The notes: generated by a model from the sequence alone, not told the origin. A stretch of DNA of 64,000 bases from Candidatus Absconditabacterales bacterium (GCA_025057375.1 JANWWO010000005.1:1-64000); one strand, 5' to 3'; positions 32,197 to 43,998 are shown, numbered from the stretch's first letter. Made by a program: numbers and translations.

Positions 32197-34401
32197 TTAT
32201 CAAAAGAGTCAGCCATCATTGGTGGGCTCTGTATCAGACGTTCGTTCCCCTCGGTCGGGAATCACGGTGTGGACTGTTGTGCTATCTAGAATTATTGTTC
32301 CTTGGGTGTGTGCTTGTGTTATTTTGGATCATGGATTGTCGCCACAGAGGAGATAGGTTGTAGTTTTTTTGAGTGTTTCATCAATGACAAATCCACGTCA
32401 AGATAGCCATGATGCTAGCTGTGATCTAGGAAGAGGGAAAGTTCCTGTGATACAGATACTGCCACGATTGGTCTTTGTTTGGGGTGGGGTAGTGTATGCC
32501 CAGTGGCAGCCAAGGAGGGTCAATTCATCGATCCAGTGATGATGTTTGTGTGCTCGCTGGGGAATTTCTTTCATAGCAACATCACCCAAACCATACAAAT
32601 TGTGAATCTTATCAGTATTGTCAAGTCGTGTAAACACATCATGTCGTGTCGTGATTCCTTCGGTATGCATTGCGTGCGCAACAGTTTGTGCCATCGTTTT
32701 GCCTAATCAGGGGATGCCCATTGCATGGAGCCGTCTCCAGAGTGGTTGTGATGTTTTTGTGGCATGACTTGCTGCAACAAGCTGGTCGACTTTTTTATCT
32801 CCAAATCATTGGATACGACGGAGGAGGTGTGCATACTCATTGATACGAAAAAAATCCCACTGACGTTGGCATCGTCCTTGCTTGATTACGACATCAATAA
32901 TATGTTCTCATCGTCACTGACAATCAAGGCAGTCTTTTGACACAGCATGACGAATACGATAGGGGAGCGTCCCTGTGCATTCATCATTGGGACAACGCAC
33001 AAAGGGTCAGTCGATACGCACAAGTATCCCACAAAAAGTACAATGCGAAGGTGGGACAATAGACTGTTCTGTCCCATTTCTGCGTTCGGGAATAGGTCAG
33101 AGGATATACGGAATGACTTCGCCACTTCTTTGGACCCAGACAGCATCACCAAGACGGATATCTTTGGATTTGATTTGCTCTCGGTTATGGAGACTTGCTT
33201 GTTTGATGGTAACACCGCTTAGCTCGAGAGGTTCAATTGTTGCGACTGGTGTCAAAACGCCTGTACGTCCCATTGACCATGTCACTTCTCTGATACGTGA
33301 TGATGCTTGCGTAGCAGGGAATTTGTAGGCAATTGCTCGTTTAGGATGATGAGAAGTGTTGCCTAGGTTTTGACGAAAGTACATTGATGCTATCTTGATC
33401 ACCAATCCATCACAATCGAAAGGGAGTCAGTCAATGATTTTTTTTGTTTTAGGATCAAGGCAGCGAGCAATACACTCGTGAGGACTGAGTGTGCCACAGG
33501 TTCGCTGGGTGATTATCGGTAGTCACAATCATGCACAGTGAGCAAAAACATCATCTGATGATTGACATTGATCGATCAATCAACTTCCCCCATCATCCAG
33601 AATATCATAGACTACACAATCAAGGTTTCTTTTTGCAACTTCAGCTGAGTCAAGAAGTTTGATGCTTCAGGCACACGCATTTCTTGCATTAGCAAAGGGA
33701 GGTTCTCCGCGACTAAGTCTTTCGTTGTTGAGCTGTTCAAAACGGTGCTTGGGCATTACAATCTCGCCACGAAAAACACCCGAGAGTGGTTTGGTGAGTG
33801 TGTGAGGGAGTCTTGTGATTGTTTTTGCATTGTTTGTGATATCATCCCCTTCTTCGCCATTTCCTCTGGTGATGACAGCATCCAAGATACCATTACGATA
33901 AACAATCGAAACAGCCAGTCCATCACATTTGGGTTCAATACTATAGCGTATATCGAGCTTTGTAGGTGTTTGTGTGTCAGATAATGCGTGGGTTGGTATC
34001 TTTTTTTCAGCAAGATGTTTGCTGATTAGTTTATCTGTTCTTACAAAAAAAGCTTTGAGATCGTTGGCATTGTAGGTATTGTCCAAAGAGCGGAGTGGGA
34101 TAGGATGACGTTTGGTGACAAATCAGTCATTTTTTGTATAATGATCAAGAAGTTTTTGTGTAGGACTGTTTGGGTGGACAAGATGAGGGAATGTTCTTTC
34201 ACATTGAACCAAATAGGCGAATAAACGATCGTATTCCCAATCAGCAATCAGAGGATTGTTATTTGTGTAATAGGCATGATTATGATAGGCGATGGTATCA
34301 ATCAATTGTTGTATGGTCATTTGTGGATCAGGAAGCAGGACTGGGTCAGGATAGTGTTGCATGAGATGATATCGTTCTTCTCGTTCGACAGGCGTATACA
34401 T
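32197..34401 (-). CDS. ligA: LigA, NAD-dependent DNA ligase
   Basis: This ligase seals nicks with NAD as cofactor during replication and repair. The 734 residues are longer than the usual 650-700. Domains in order: Ia (YHNHAYYTNNNPLIADWEYD), adenylation with the Lys nucleophile in IEPKCDGLAVS, OB fold, a four-Cys zinc finger (CTFCG and CPNDEC), helix-hairpin-helix repeats (YGLGDVAMKEIP) and a C-terminal BRCT domain (SICITGTFPLPRSQLASWLS). UGA is frequent. It is followed by rsmA. Its own promoter lies 28-55 bases upstream. Confidence 0.95.
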
Positions 34402-34428
34402 GAGAAATAAAAGAATAAAGCCATTGTC

Positions 34429-34456
34429 ACTATAGTGATTTCGTTTCTGATTGCAA
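34429..34456 (-). promoter_or_regulatory. promoter for ligA
   Basis: Minus strand: TTGCAA (34456-34451), a 16-base spacer and TATAGT (34434-34429), 28 bases before the ATG at 34401. Confidence 0.65.
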
Positions 34457-34482
34457 CAAAAAACCATCACAGTGTGATGGTT
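34457..34482 (-). terminator. intrinsic terminator of the FAS1-SLH gene
   Basis: ACCATCACA-G-TGTGATGGT followed on the minus strand by six T. It lies immediately before the ligA promoter and about 30 bases past the FAS1-SLH stop at 34515. Confidence 0.85.
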
Positions 34483-34514
34483 TGCTTTGTATCATATGGG
34501 TGGGCAATCGTTCT

Positions 34515-35876
34515 TTATTTCATACGATCTATTCTTTTTGTTTTGACTACAAATGAACCATTTTCGTATACAAGTTCTTGTGTGGCATCAACATTGGCTG
34601 CTTGTTTTGCTGCAAGATAGACAGATGCTGCCTCAATAAGTTTTGCAATATCTCATCTCGTGATTGCTTTATCAAGATTTATCATTGTATCGGCAGCGAT
34701 TCCTTGTGTCAATCATGCATATTTTGCCGTCATGTAATATGCTTGTGCCCAGTGTGATCCTCCTTCTTCTGGTTCCATCCCACTGATCATTCTGACGAGA
34801 ACAGTAAGTGCTTGAGCATTGGTAATAGATTCTGTAGGCATAAAACGTCCATTTGATCCTCTGAACAGTCACAATGCACATGCTTCAGTTACGATACCTG
34901 TAAGATCAGCGTGTGCGTGATTGAGATCAGTAAATTGGCATACTGTAGGAGTAGGTGGAACAGTGTCAGAAATCATTGCTTTGTATGCTCTTGCGAACAT
35001 TGCTGCAACTTCATCTCTTCTGATATTGTTATTTGCCATAAATGTTTCTACGGTAGAAAATTTTGTGATACCTTTTGAGGCAATAAATGATACTGCTTGT
35101 TGCATATCACGGAGAAGTATTCCTCATGACAATCTTGTCCCACTGATGACTGGTGCTCATGTCTGTGTTGTTCCAGTTATAGTTGTCTCCAGAGGATTGA
35201 TTCATTCTGTGAAAAAAGTATCTCCTGTTATAATGATTCCTGTCATGGTTGCTGTTCCTGATCAGTTAGTTGTTCCCATTCAGATTGTTCCTGTTTCTGG
35301 TCTGATCGATCCGGTCTCGGTCTGTATTATTGTCCCTGTTTGGATAGATCCTGTTTGTGTCAATGATGCAAGCACGCTTGTTGGGATAAGGACAGAATCA
35401 ATTGTATGAATGACACCATTTGATGTATCGATATCTGCGTGAAGGACACGAGTAGTTGTATTAAGACGAACATCGTTTCCTGAGAGTGTGATTGTCAATG
35501 ATGTTCCTTGGAGTGTTTCTGCTACATCGCCATTTTTGAGAGATGATGACAGAATCTGTCCTTGGATAATATGGTAAAGAAGAATTTGGATCAATGCTCA
35601 TGATCATGCATCGCTTGTCAAGAATGCAATTGTCTGTGGATCAAGTTTTTCGAATGCACTGTTGACAGGAACAAATACAGTAAGTTCTCATGTTCCGTTG
35701 AGTGTTTGAGCCAATCATGCACGGTTGATGAGTGAAACAACTGTCGAAAAATCAGTATTTCCTGAAGCGAGAGAAAGGATTGTAGCTCCTGTTGCTGTTT
35801 GTGTACTTGTTACTGCTTGTGCAAATGATACAGCTGTCATAGCTGTGATCAGACAGAGAGATAAAAATTTGGTCAT
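34515..35876 (-). CDS. secreted FAS1-SLH surface protein
   Basis: The 453-residue precursor starts with a signal peptide (MTKFLSLCLITAMTAVSFAQ). A fasciclin domain follows (FVPVNSAFEKLDP, VLHADIDTSNGVIHTIDSVL), then a Thr/Gly-rich linker with IQTGTIIQTETG-type repeats, and SLH-type repeats at the C-terminus (ITKFSTVETFMANNNIRRDEVAAMF, shortened here; SITNAQALTVLVRMISG and AITRGDIAKLIEAASVY). SLH domains anchor proteins to cell-wall polymers and FAS1 mediates adhesion. It is likely an S-layer-associated adhesin. Confidence 0.88.
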
Positions 35877-35892
35877 AATTTTTTTGTAAAAT

Positions 35893-35920
35893 AAAAAGCC
35901 TACACTGGAAAGTAGTAGGC
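35893..35920 (-). terminator. intrinsic terminator of the pilin-like gene
   Basis: GCCTAC (35898-35903) pairs with GTAGGC (35915-35920) across an 11-base loop, and on the minus strand T5 follows. It lies 50 bases past the stop at 35970. Confidence 0.75.
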
Positions 35921-35969
35921 GTTACTATACAAATTTTTCTCTTATTTGCAAGAAGAAATTCGACAGTTT

Positions 35970-36395
35970 TTAGCTTGCGATCAGGTTGAAAACATAGAAG
36001 ATGAAGGTGACGAGGAACCAGGCGATACCTATAAATGCGATACCAATAGCAGCATTTTTCAATGTTCCCAATCATTTTTGGTATGCGTCGCCATCATCTC
36101 CTGCTGTCACAATTTGGAATCATCCCCAAAGGAGAAAGATCAATGCAACAAGTCAAAGGAATCAGAGAACATAGTTGATGAAGTTTTTGACAACCTGAAT
36201 CACACCATCACCTTTATCAGTGTCTGTGCCTCATGCGACAGATACTCATCCATGAACAGCGGTATTGTTTGAGATGTTTGACCATTGAGTCTGGATCGTG
36301 CTTTGTGCATAGGTAGGTGTTGCGAGTCAGAAGAGTGACACTGCTCATATAAAAAGAGTCATAAAAGAAAAACTATAAGATATGAACAAACGCAT
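35970..36395 (-). CDS. TrbC/VirB2-like pilin precursor
   Basis: The 141-residue protein has a signal region and two hydrophobic helices near residues 70-90 and 110-138. The loop FQIVTAGDDGDAYQKGLGTL between them and the following AAIGIAFIGIAWFLV match the TrbC/VirB2 pilin pattern known from CPR type IV secretion clusters. It may be a pilin or an envelope protein. About half its glycines are TGA. It has its own promoter and terminator and is followed by the FAS1-SLH gene. Confidence 0.75.
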
Positions 36396-36472
36396 GGATA
36401 CAAAACATAAGAAAGTAAAGATACCTACCATGGGAACATCAGTTTTTTTTCTGTGTTCTTGATATTGAAATA

Positions 36473-36500
36473 ATTATAGTGGAAAAAAAATATTATGCAA
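36473..36500 (-). promoter_or_regulatory. promoter for the pilin-like gene
   Basis: Minus strand: TTGCAT (36500-36495), a 16-base spacer and TATAAT (36478-36473), 78 bases before the ATG at 36395. Confidence 0.65.
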
Positions 36501-36518
36501 ATTTTTGAGGACTTTTTC

Positions 36519-36546
36519 TTGTTTTTTGTTCAGAAAAAAATATAAT
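36519..36546 (+). promoter_or_regulatory. promoter for the penicillin-binding protein gene
   Basis: TTGTTT (36519-36524), a 16-base spacer and TATAAT (36541-36546). It is back-to-back with the pilin promoter and precedes the PBP start by about 97 bases. Confidence 0.65.
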
Positions 36547-36642
36547 CGACTATATTAAAGGTCTTTCCTATGTTTTGTTTTTTTATGAAGCAGCTATATG
36601 CTGGTATAACTGCACATTTTTATCTTTTGGAGGTCTATTTGT

Positions 36643-39093
36643 ATGAAATTTTTATCATTATCTCATTTTTTTTCTCAGCGATATCGTCAAAAAAAAAAAA
36701 TGATGAGAGAGGTTTTGGTGTCATTATATACACAGTATCCATTACTAAAAAAAATTACTCATCAAAGAGAAGGAGGTGTCTTAGTCTTTGTGTTTGTTAT
36801 TTTTTTTATTCTTTTTTTGAGATTGTTTGTCATTCAAGTGATTCAATCATCATCATTTGATGCTCAACTCGTTGCTCAACATACGAGAGTCCAAACTATT
36901 TTGCCATCTAGATGACATATTTTTGTCACAGATAGATGAGGCAATACCTTGCAATTGACCGAAAATATCAAAACATATACACTCTATATTGATCCTGAAT
37001 TTGTACGAAATAAACCTAAGGTAGTATCATTACTTGTCCCTTTGGTGTATAGTCATTTGTGTGTTGTGACATGATTAATAAGAGTGACAGATATTCAATG
37101 TCTCCAAAATCTTGCTTTATTTACAAAAAAAAACTATCTCCCCGTGAGGCCACAAATTTTTTATTATGGGTCATGATATGTTAGTGAGAATTTTTTGACC
37201 TTTGATGCAAATGCATTTGATGCTGAGACACAGCGTATTATCCAAGAGATGACACAAGATCGTATCATGGACGAAATAGAAAAAAGATTGAATGAACTGA
37301 TTGTGCAATGAGATAGACCATTGAACTATCTTGGGTTTTTTACGAGTGATCTTTTTTTACAAGCATTGCAAGAGGCTGATCTGCCGTGAATTATCATTCA
37401 AAATACAAATTATGTTTTTTTGGAACCCAAGCGTCTGACTGCGAGAACCAAAACGCAGTTGGCAAGAATTTTGCTGACATTTTGATTTCGTTCACATCAT
37501 GATCGTTTAGCCTCACTTTTTGAGGTTCAACGCAATAGATATGTCCAAATTGTCACCAACCTTAATCCTGCTATCGCAGAACAGGCTCAAAAACTCAAAG
37601 CTCAATACTTTACTGAACGCTCCCCTGATAGATTGAGAATTCCCCTATTGCATGGACTCGGCATGGATAGCTCGACACGTAGATATTACCGTTATGAAGA
37701 TTTTATGGCTCATACTTTGTGATATGTCAATAGTGAAGGACAGGGGCAATATGGGATTGAGGAGTATTTTGATTCCCAGTTGGCGGGAAGAAGATGACGT
37801 ATTGCGTGACGTTCATCAGTGTGGATGGGAACAGTAGGGGCTCATGATTTTTCGATTGATAGAGGACAAGATGGAAGTGATGTATATTTAACCATCGATC
37901 CAACGATCCAAAGAGAAGTCGAACGTATTGCGTCCGAAAATTTCCCACGTTTCAATCCCGATAGTATTTCTGTTTTGGTCTATGATCCCTATAAATGACA
38001 CGTCAAAGCATCTGTTAATTATCCAAGTTTCAACCCTAATCGTGTCAGTCAGGCATTTACCTTGAGACCATTGGGTGTAGACGATCGTCATCTTCTCGAA
38101 AATGAAACATTTATCGATGTCCCTGTCTTTGCTCGTATCAATGAGCAACTCATCAATGTGACCAGATTGCCCGAAAGATTTACTGCGCTTGTTCCCAAAT
38201 TTATTTACCAAAATATCTTTGGTCCTACCGTATTGGTTGATAAAAATATCGCCTTCCCTTATGATCCAGGAAGTATTTTCAAAACTATTACGTATGCAAT
38301 TGGCTTGGATTTGGGAGAGTTTAGAGAAAGAGAGGTATATGAAGATCCAGAAGGCTTTGTCATGATTGATCAATTTAAAATTGCTAATGCATCGTCAAAG
38401 TGTAAAGGTACACATTCATTTTTGTATGCGTTACAGCATTCGTGTAATGTCTGAATGGTGAGGATTATCCAAAGAATTACAAGATTTACCTTTTATCATT
38501 ATCTCCAAGCTTTATGATTTGGGTCGATTACATGAATTGAGCTTGCAGGTGAGGCTCCTGGTTTTGTAGAGTCTCCTACAACCGTAGCAACAGCAAGGTT
38601 CCTCAATAATAGTTTTGGATTGTGATTGTTGGTGACACCATTACAAATGGCTGCTGCCTATGGAACTTTTCTCAACTCATGAGTGTATATGAAACCTACT
38701 ATTATTGACAAAATATGTTCTCAGGACTGATGTATTGTCAATCATCCCAAAGCAGTCAGACAGGTTTTTTCTCCTCAGACTGCTCGTGATACGATGCAAG
38801 CATTATTTGATGTAATTCATACCGAAGGGAATTTTGAGACCTTGGCTGTTCCTGGGCTGTCTCTTGGATGAAAAAGTGGAACTTCATCGGTTGTGTATAG
38901 GGGGAAATATATGCGTGGTGAAGGATGGACCAATGGATCGTATATTTGATATGTCTCTAAGAACAATCCTCGTTATGTTATTGTTGTCCAGGTACGTCGC
39001 CCTCGTTCGTCTCAACGATGATGAGAAACGGCTGGTCCTATTTTCAAAGAAGTAGCAACGTTTTTGGCAAATTATGAATTTATCGAAAGTTAG
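36643..39093 (+). CDS. penicillin-binding protein, class B D,D-transpeptidase (FtsI/PBP2 type)
   Basis: This enzyme cross-links peptidoglycan stem peptides outside the membrane. The 816 residues comprise one N-terminal membrane segment (FVFVIFFILFLRLFVIQVI), a dimerisation region ending GQGQYGIEEYFDSQLAGRRG, and the transpeptidase domain. The catalytic triad of motifs is visible: PGSIFKTIT (SxxK), QHSCNVG (SxN) and GGKSGTS (KSG, the KTG box). UGA supplies a Gly in the last box. TTGGAGG seven to fourteen bases before the ATG is one of the few clear ribosome-binding sites in the window. Whether it serves division or elongation is not decidable here. Confidence 0.93.
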
Positions 39094-39263
39094 TAATATA
39101 GGGGTCGAGGCACGGTAGATGAGTGTGTCTTTTGTGTCACATGTTTCTTGATACCTGTCAAATCATATTGTATTCCAACAATAGCTATGGCTCCAAAAAC
39201 CATGTCAGATAGCTATGCCGGTGGAGGATTGATGATGGACCGATGTTTTTTGTTATCTCTAGA

Positions 39264-40775
39264 TTACACAAATGCTTTGAGATATGGTTTTTTTTGGAGG
39301 AGTGGGTCTAGGCTTTTTTCTAAATGCTCACTATTTCACGATTTGGGATAGACGTATACTATGGGATCCAACAGTCAGGTAGGTCTGATGATTTGTTCGA
39401 CAATTCATTGGGACATTCCTGTTTCGTATGGTGCTGGTGTTGCTGATACAAAAAGTGTTTTTGCTCAACTTTTTGCGATATTGGCATTATTGGTGTCTGG
39501 ATCAATTGGATCTCCACGCTGGGTATCTGCCTGGGAGTCAATTGTATGGAGCATGCGATCATCACTATGCGTGGATTTGTACGGATAGGGTCGTTTGAGG
39601 ATATGCTGGAGCTCATGAAAAACGAGTGGTCTGTGATCAATGGCCGATGGGAGACGAAAGCCATGATTGATAAGATTGATTTTTCTTGCCCTGTCGCCGG
39701 CAGCCATACTATCGAGCTGGGGAATAGTCATATGTGATTCGTCGATGATGCACAGCATATCATCTGGGAAATAATCAAAAATGGTATTGGGTGTTTGACC
39801 AGGTCTTCTGCCATCAAAATAGGGAGAGTAATTTTCGATACCATTGGTAAATCATGTTTCTGCGATCATGCGAAGATCATAGGTTGTTTTTTTTCTAAGT
39901 CTTTGTTCTTCGATGATTTTGCCTTGTTTGAGGAGTTCTGCACAACGTGCTTCCATTTCGTTGGTAATCATTGTAATAATCGTCTGGAGATTTCATGCAT
40001 CTTGGAGATACTGTGTTGCTGGTCGGAGGAGGATTTTTTTACTTGTGCCAATGAGGGCAAACGTGAGTGAGTTTCTTATTTCAATATATTCGAGTTCGTC
40101 ATCATTGAAATAGAGTTTGTATACAACGGTATCGGTTGTTGCATAAATTTCAACAACATCACCACTGACAGCAAACATTCATGGTTCGATTTTGTTATTG
40201 ACGGGTTGATATTGCATTTTGATCAATTGTGCTTTGAGATCACGCAGATCATAACGCTTTCCTACTTCTACACTGAGAGACATATCTTGAAAAAACTCTT
40301 TGTGTCCTAACCCATACAATGCAGAGACTGATGCAACTACAATAACATCTGGGCGCGTCAGTAAGGATGCTAGCGTTGCCAATCTATACATCTGAATTTC
40401 TTGGTTGATTGTTGCTTCTTTTTCGATATAGAGATCTTGGGATGGGAGATACGACTCTGGTTGGTAATAATCAAAATAGGAAATAAAGTAATGAACAGCG
40501 TTGTTGGGAAAATAATGCTTGAATTCGGTGGCAAGTTGGGCTGCGAGTGTTTTGTTATGAGAAAGAACAAGGGTTGGTTTTTGGATATGGTTGATGATGT
40601 TTGCCATGGTAAACGTTTTCCCCGTTCCTGTTGCACCCATCAACGTCACCAAATGATTTCCTTGTTCAAAATGCGTGACGATTTCTCTTATTGCTTGGGG
40701 TTGATCTCCAGCAGGTTGGTAAGATGCAGTCAATTCAAAGCATTTGGTATGATCATAGTGAACTTGAGATGGCAT
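39264..40775 (-). CDS. uvrB: UvrB, excision nuclease subunit B, lacking the C-terminal helicase half
   Basis: UvrB is the damage-verifying helicase of nucleotide excision repair. The N-terminal part is well conserved: [15 protein letters not shown] (Walker A), [25 protein letters not shown] (beta-hairpin region), [11 protein letters not shown] (motif II) and [23 protein letters not shown]. The chain then ends at residue 503, after about 25 more residues, where families of 650-690 continue with the second RecA-like domain and the UvrC-binding tail. The 170 bases to the next gene do not encode the missing part in any frame. It is therefore truncated, functional status unknown. Confidence 0.9.
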
Positions 40776-40805
40776 GGGGATAAAAAATCTAAAGCAGTTA
40801 CTTCT

Positions 40806-40833
40806 ACTGTAGTGATTTTTTTTTGATTTGCTA
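40806..40833 (-). promoter_or_regulatory. possible promoter for uvrB
   Basis: Minus strand: TAGCAA (40833-40828), a 16-base spacer and TACAGT (40811-40806), 31 bases before the ATG at 40775. It matches the pattern less well than the others. Confidence 0.4.
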
Positions 40834-40945
40834 GAGAATATGAAAAAAAGCAGCAATACTATTTTGTATCGTTAGGTTATGAGGTATGTATACGAGCAAT
40901 GTTGTCTTGGTATAGATATGTTGATCGCATATTTGCATTGCGGTT

Positions 40946-41407
40946 TTATTGAATTTTTTTCATATTGTTTTGGATTTCTAGTGGGAGAGGGGGAAGATTG
41001 GGAGGAATGGTGGGAGAAAAATAGAATGAGTTTGATGCATATGGTCCGCGTACTGTAATGAGATAGAGGGGATTACGTGGATTGCTCATATAACAATATA
41101 TTCTTTCATTGTACGCAAATGTTCATGCCCTTGTTCATTCGACTGCGTGTAGTTCATACACGGAGGTTGATCAGTTTGGTCATGTAAGAGGATTGTCATT
41201 GTTTGATAATGGGATGACTGTATATTGGTTTCGAGTATACATATTTATTGCGATGAAATTTTTTGTCTTTTCGACTGTGCGTGCATTTACCATGCCATCT
41301 AGTGTTTCGTTTTGGCATCCTCAGGAGAGGAGTGTAAAGAGCATGTATGATAATAAGGCGAATTTCTTTATCTTCTTCGTACAAAAGGTTTTTAGTTTAT
41401 TGAGCAT
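40946..41407 (-). CDS. small lipoprotein, unknown
   Basis: The 153-residue precursor has a basic N-terminus, a hydrophobic segment and a lipobox LLSGGC near residue 30, where the first Gly is TGA. The mature protein is Asn/Pro-rich (NPRNPLYLITVRGPYASNSF and a Pro-rich IPPNLPPLPLE). No family is recognised. Five of its glycines are TGA, so it is invisible under the standard code. Confidence 0.7.
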
Positions 41408-41813
41408 GAGATTGTAGGTATGAAAAAATAAAAAGAGAGATAGAAACTTGGGTGTATGGGTCCTCAGAAAAAATATATGCCTATCATATCACAATTTATG
41501 TGAGAGAGATGTAATTGTGTAGTAAGTTTATGCTGTTGGTGTATTAATAAAAAGTTATTCGATAGACAAGATAGCGTATAGATAGTTGTTTTATATACGG
41601 TTGTATCTGTGTTGACAGTGTTGCTCATGCGAAGTCTGATGTTTGTGATGTGCTTGTAGGATCATTATCCTATTATTTTTCCTATGGTTGTGAGACTATA
41701 GCTCAGTATTGCTATTCATAGTATTAGATAACAAAAAAATGATCACCTCTGTGGAGAGGTGATGTATATTGAAGAATTTTTATAAAAAAGTCAATATTTT
41801 TTTATAATTTTTT
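41408..41813. other. intergenic stretch without a recognisable gene
   Basis: About 400 bases of AT-rich sequence between the lipoprotein start and the prfA stop. No frame on either strand reads as a protein. The only structures seen are the prfA terminator at 41733-41763 and a small TAGGAT/ATCCTA repeat near 41658. It probably holds the lipoprotein promoter. Confidence 0.5.
41733..41763 (-). terminator. intrinsic terminator of prfA
   Basis: ATCACCTCT (41742-41750) and AGAGGTGAT (41755-41763) form a nine-pair stem with loop GTGG, followed on the minus strand by seven T. It lies about 50 bases after the prfA stop. Confidence 0.88.
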
Positions 41814-42887
41814 TTACTGTATGTCTGTCGAAGACAGTGCTTTGAGTTGTGCTTCTCTGATACAGGTATTGATAATATCGTCTAAATTCCCCAACATCAC
41901 AAAAGGAATATTGGATCGAGACATTTTGATACGATGATCAGTGATTCTATCCTGAGGATAATTATAGGTACGAATTTTTTCTGATCTGTCGCCACTTCCG
42001 ATTTGTCCTCCTCTAATATCTCTTGATTCAGCTATCCTTTTATCATGTTCGATTTGATACAGTCTTGATTTGAGGACAGACAAAGCTTTTTCTTTGTTTT
42101 TGAGTTGTGATTTACTATCTCCTATGTTGACAATGAGTCATGATGGTTTGTGATGGATTCTGACTCATGTTTGATTTTTGTTTGCATTTTGTCATCATGC
42201 AGATGATGCAGCATAGGTATCAATAATAATATCGTCTGGATTGATATCGATCGACACATCATCAACTTCTGGCATAATCGCGACGGTGATGGTTGATGTA
42301 TGAATTCTTCCTTGTGATTCGGTAGCAGGTATTCTTTGGACTCTATGGACGCCACTTTCCCATTTCAGTTTGGCATAGACGCCTTGTCCGGATATTTTGA
42401 GCATGACAAATTTTACTCATCACAGATCGTTGAGCTGTTCGTCGATAACTTCCACAGTTCGTCCTTGATTTTTTGCATAGATGGTATAGGCTTTGAGGAG
42501 TTCTGATGCAAAAAGTCCTGCCTCGTCTCCTCACGCAGCTGGTCTTATCTCCAAAAAAATATTTCTTTCATCGTTTTCATCTTTGGGGAGAAGTGCAATT
42601 GTGAGCTCTTGTTCACAACGGGCAAGACGCTGCTTAGCGTCAGTCAATTGTTCTTTTGCCATTTGTATCAACTCAGGATCTGTTTCATGTCTGAGAATTT
42701 CTTCAGCTTCAGCGATTTCATGGACACATTGTTCATAAGCACAGGCAAGTGTATAGATAGGATCGAGCGTTGCCATCTCCTTCCCCAATTTGATCATGAG
42801 ATCGAGATTAGATGCGATATCATCAGAACTGAGTTTGGTAGAGAGTTCACGATGTTTGCGTTTGATATCTGCAATTTTATCGAGCAT
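41814..42887 (-). CDS. prfA: RF1, peptide chain release factor 1
   Basis: RF1 reads UAA and UAG in the ribosome and triggers peptide release. The 357 residues include the codon-reading PAT tripeptide in [15 protein letters not shown], typical of RF1 rather than RF2 (which has SPF), and the catalytic SAGGQNANKN. In this GGQ both glycines are TGA (42192-42197). Many others are TGA too. The release factor that would read UGA, RF2, would be harmful in this cell and none is in the window. It has its own terminator. Confidence 0.96.
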
Positions 42888-42991
42888 TGGAGATAAAAAA
42901 GATAAAACATCTGATAGGGATTGAATGATATGTATCTATATCCTTTTTTGGGAGAAAATCAAGACAGAATAGAGATTGGTGCTTGTACAAT

Positions 42992-43020
42992 TTGCTTTTT
43001 GTGTCCGGTGTCTGTATACT
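42992..43020 (+). promoter_or_regulatory. promoter for the MscS gene
   Basis: TTGCTT (42992-42997), a 17-base spacer and TATACT (43015-43020), 44 bases before the ATG. Confidence 0.65.
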
Positions 43021-43063
43021 TATGTCTGAAGGATAATGGTGTTTATTTTTTTCTCTCTCATTG

Positions 43064-43927
43064 ATGAGCTTTTTGCCTGCATGGCTTGTGACACTATGCT
43101 TTTCTCTCGCTGTTATTTGGGTGGTAGCTTTTTTTCTTATTGCTCTCTTTCATTTTTTGCTCCAAAAAAAACTTGATCCAACGTATGAATCTATCGATGC
43201 AGCCCCCCAATCCTACAAAGTCGTTGCTTTATATCAGCTGATTGTTCGTGTGCTGATTCTGTTTTTTGCATGGGTCTTGACCTTTGATGCGATGGGTATT
43301 GACATCTCAGTATTAGTTGTTTGATTGTCATTCGGGTTTACGTTTGCGCTCCAAAATACGATGCAAACAATTATTGCAGCACTCTTGCTCTCCACCAATA
43401 AACAGATTCGTTTGGGAGAGTGTGTGATGATTAATCGAAAAAAACCAATCACTGGTGTTATCATAGGGATATGAATTAGATATAGTACTATCAGATGCGA
43501 TGACAATACTCGTCTTTTTATTCCCAATCATATTCTGATCAAACAAATGATCACCAGATGGATGACCAACGAGATAGTGAAATATGAATGTACACGATTT
43601 TGTGATCATGCGTATCCATCCCATGAGATTATCAATCATGTTCGTCTTGCATTGGCTCGTGTTGAATGGAACAAGAGACCAGATTACACAACGGTTTTTG
43701 TCGATTCTTCATGTGATGGTGTTGTGTGGTATCGTGCGTGGGTGTGGTGAGAGCCTATATCTGACCGAGACAATCCTGATATTGACGAAAAAAAACCTGA
43801 ATATCAAGCGGAGATGTTTGACATCGTGTATCGTGTTTTCCAATCGCAAGGACGAGTGATAAGAAGACAGTATCGTGTGATTGATTATGTCGATCGTTCT
43901 TCTTTGCAGGTTACTCTTTCTTCCTAG
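43064..43927 (+). CDS. MscS-family mechanosensitive ion channel
   Basis: The 287-residue protein has membrane segments near residues 8-30, 55-80 and 88-110, and the MscS core GLSFGFTFALQNTMQTIIAA followed by LLLSTNKQIRLGECVMI. The cytoplasmic beta domain shows GVIIGIGIRYSTIRCDDNTR and LFIPNHILI. It releases solutes during hypo-osmotic shock. Length is typical for small MscS proteins. A terminator follows the stop, and the dnaB promoter begins 100 bases later. Confidence 0.88.
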
Positions 43928-43975
43928 CTTTATGGATTAGAAAAATTGATGATACATAGAGAAAAATATGACTGA

Positions 43976-43998
43976 CCAGCACCATGTGGTGGTTTTTT
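43976..43998 (+). terminator. intrinsic terminator of the MscS gene
   Basis: CACC-ATGT-GGTG within an imperfect longer hairpin, followed by six T, about 50 bases after the stop. Confidence 0.65.
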
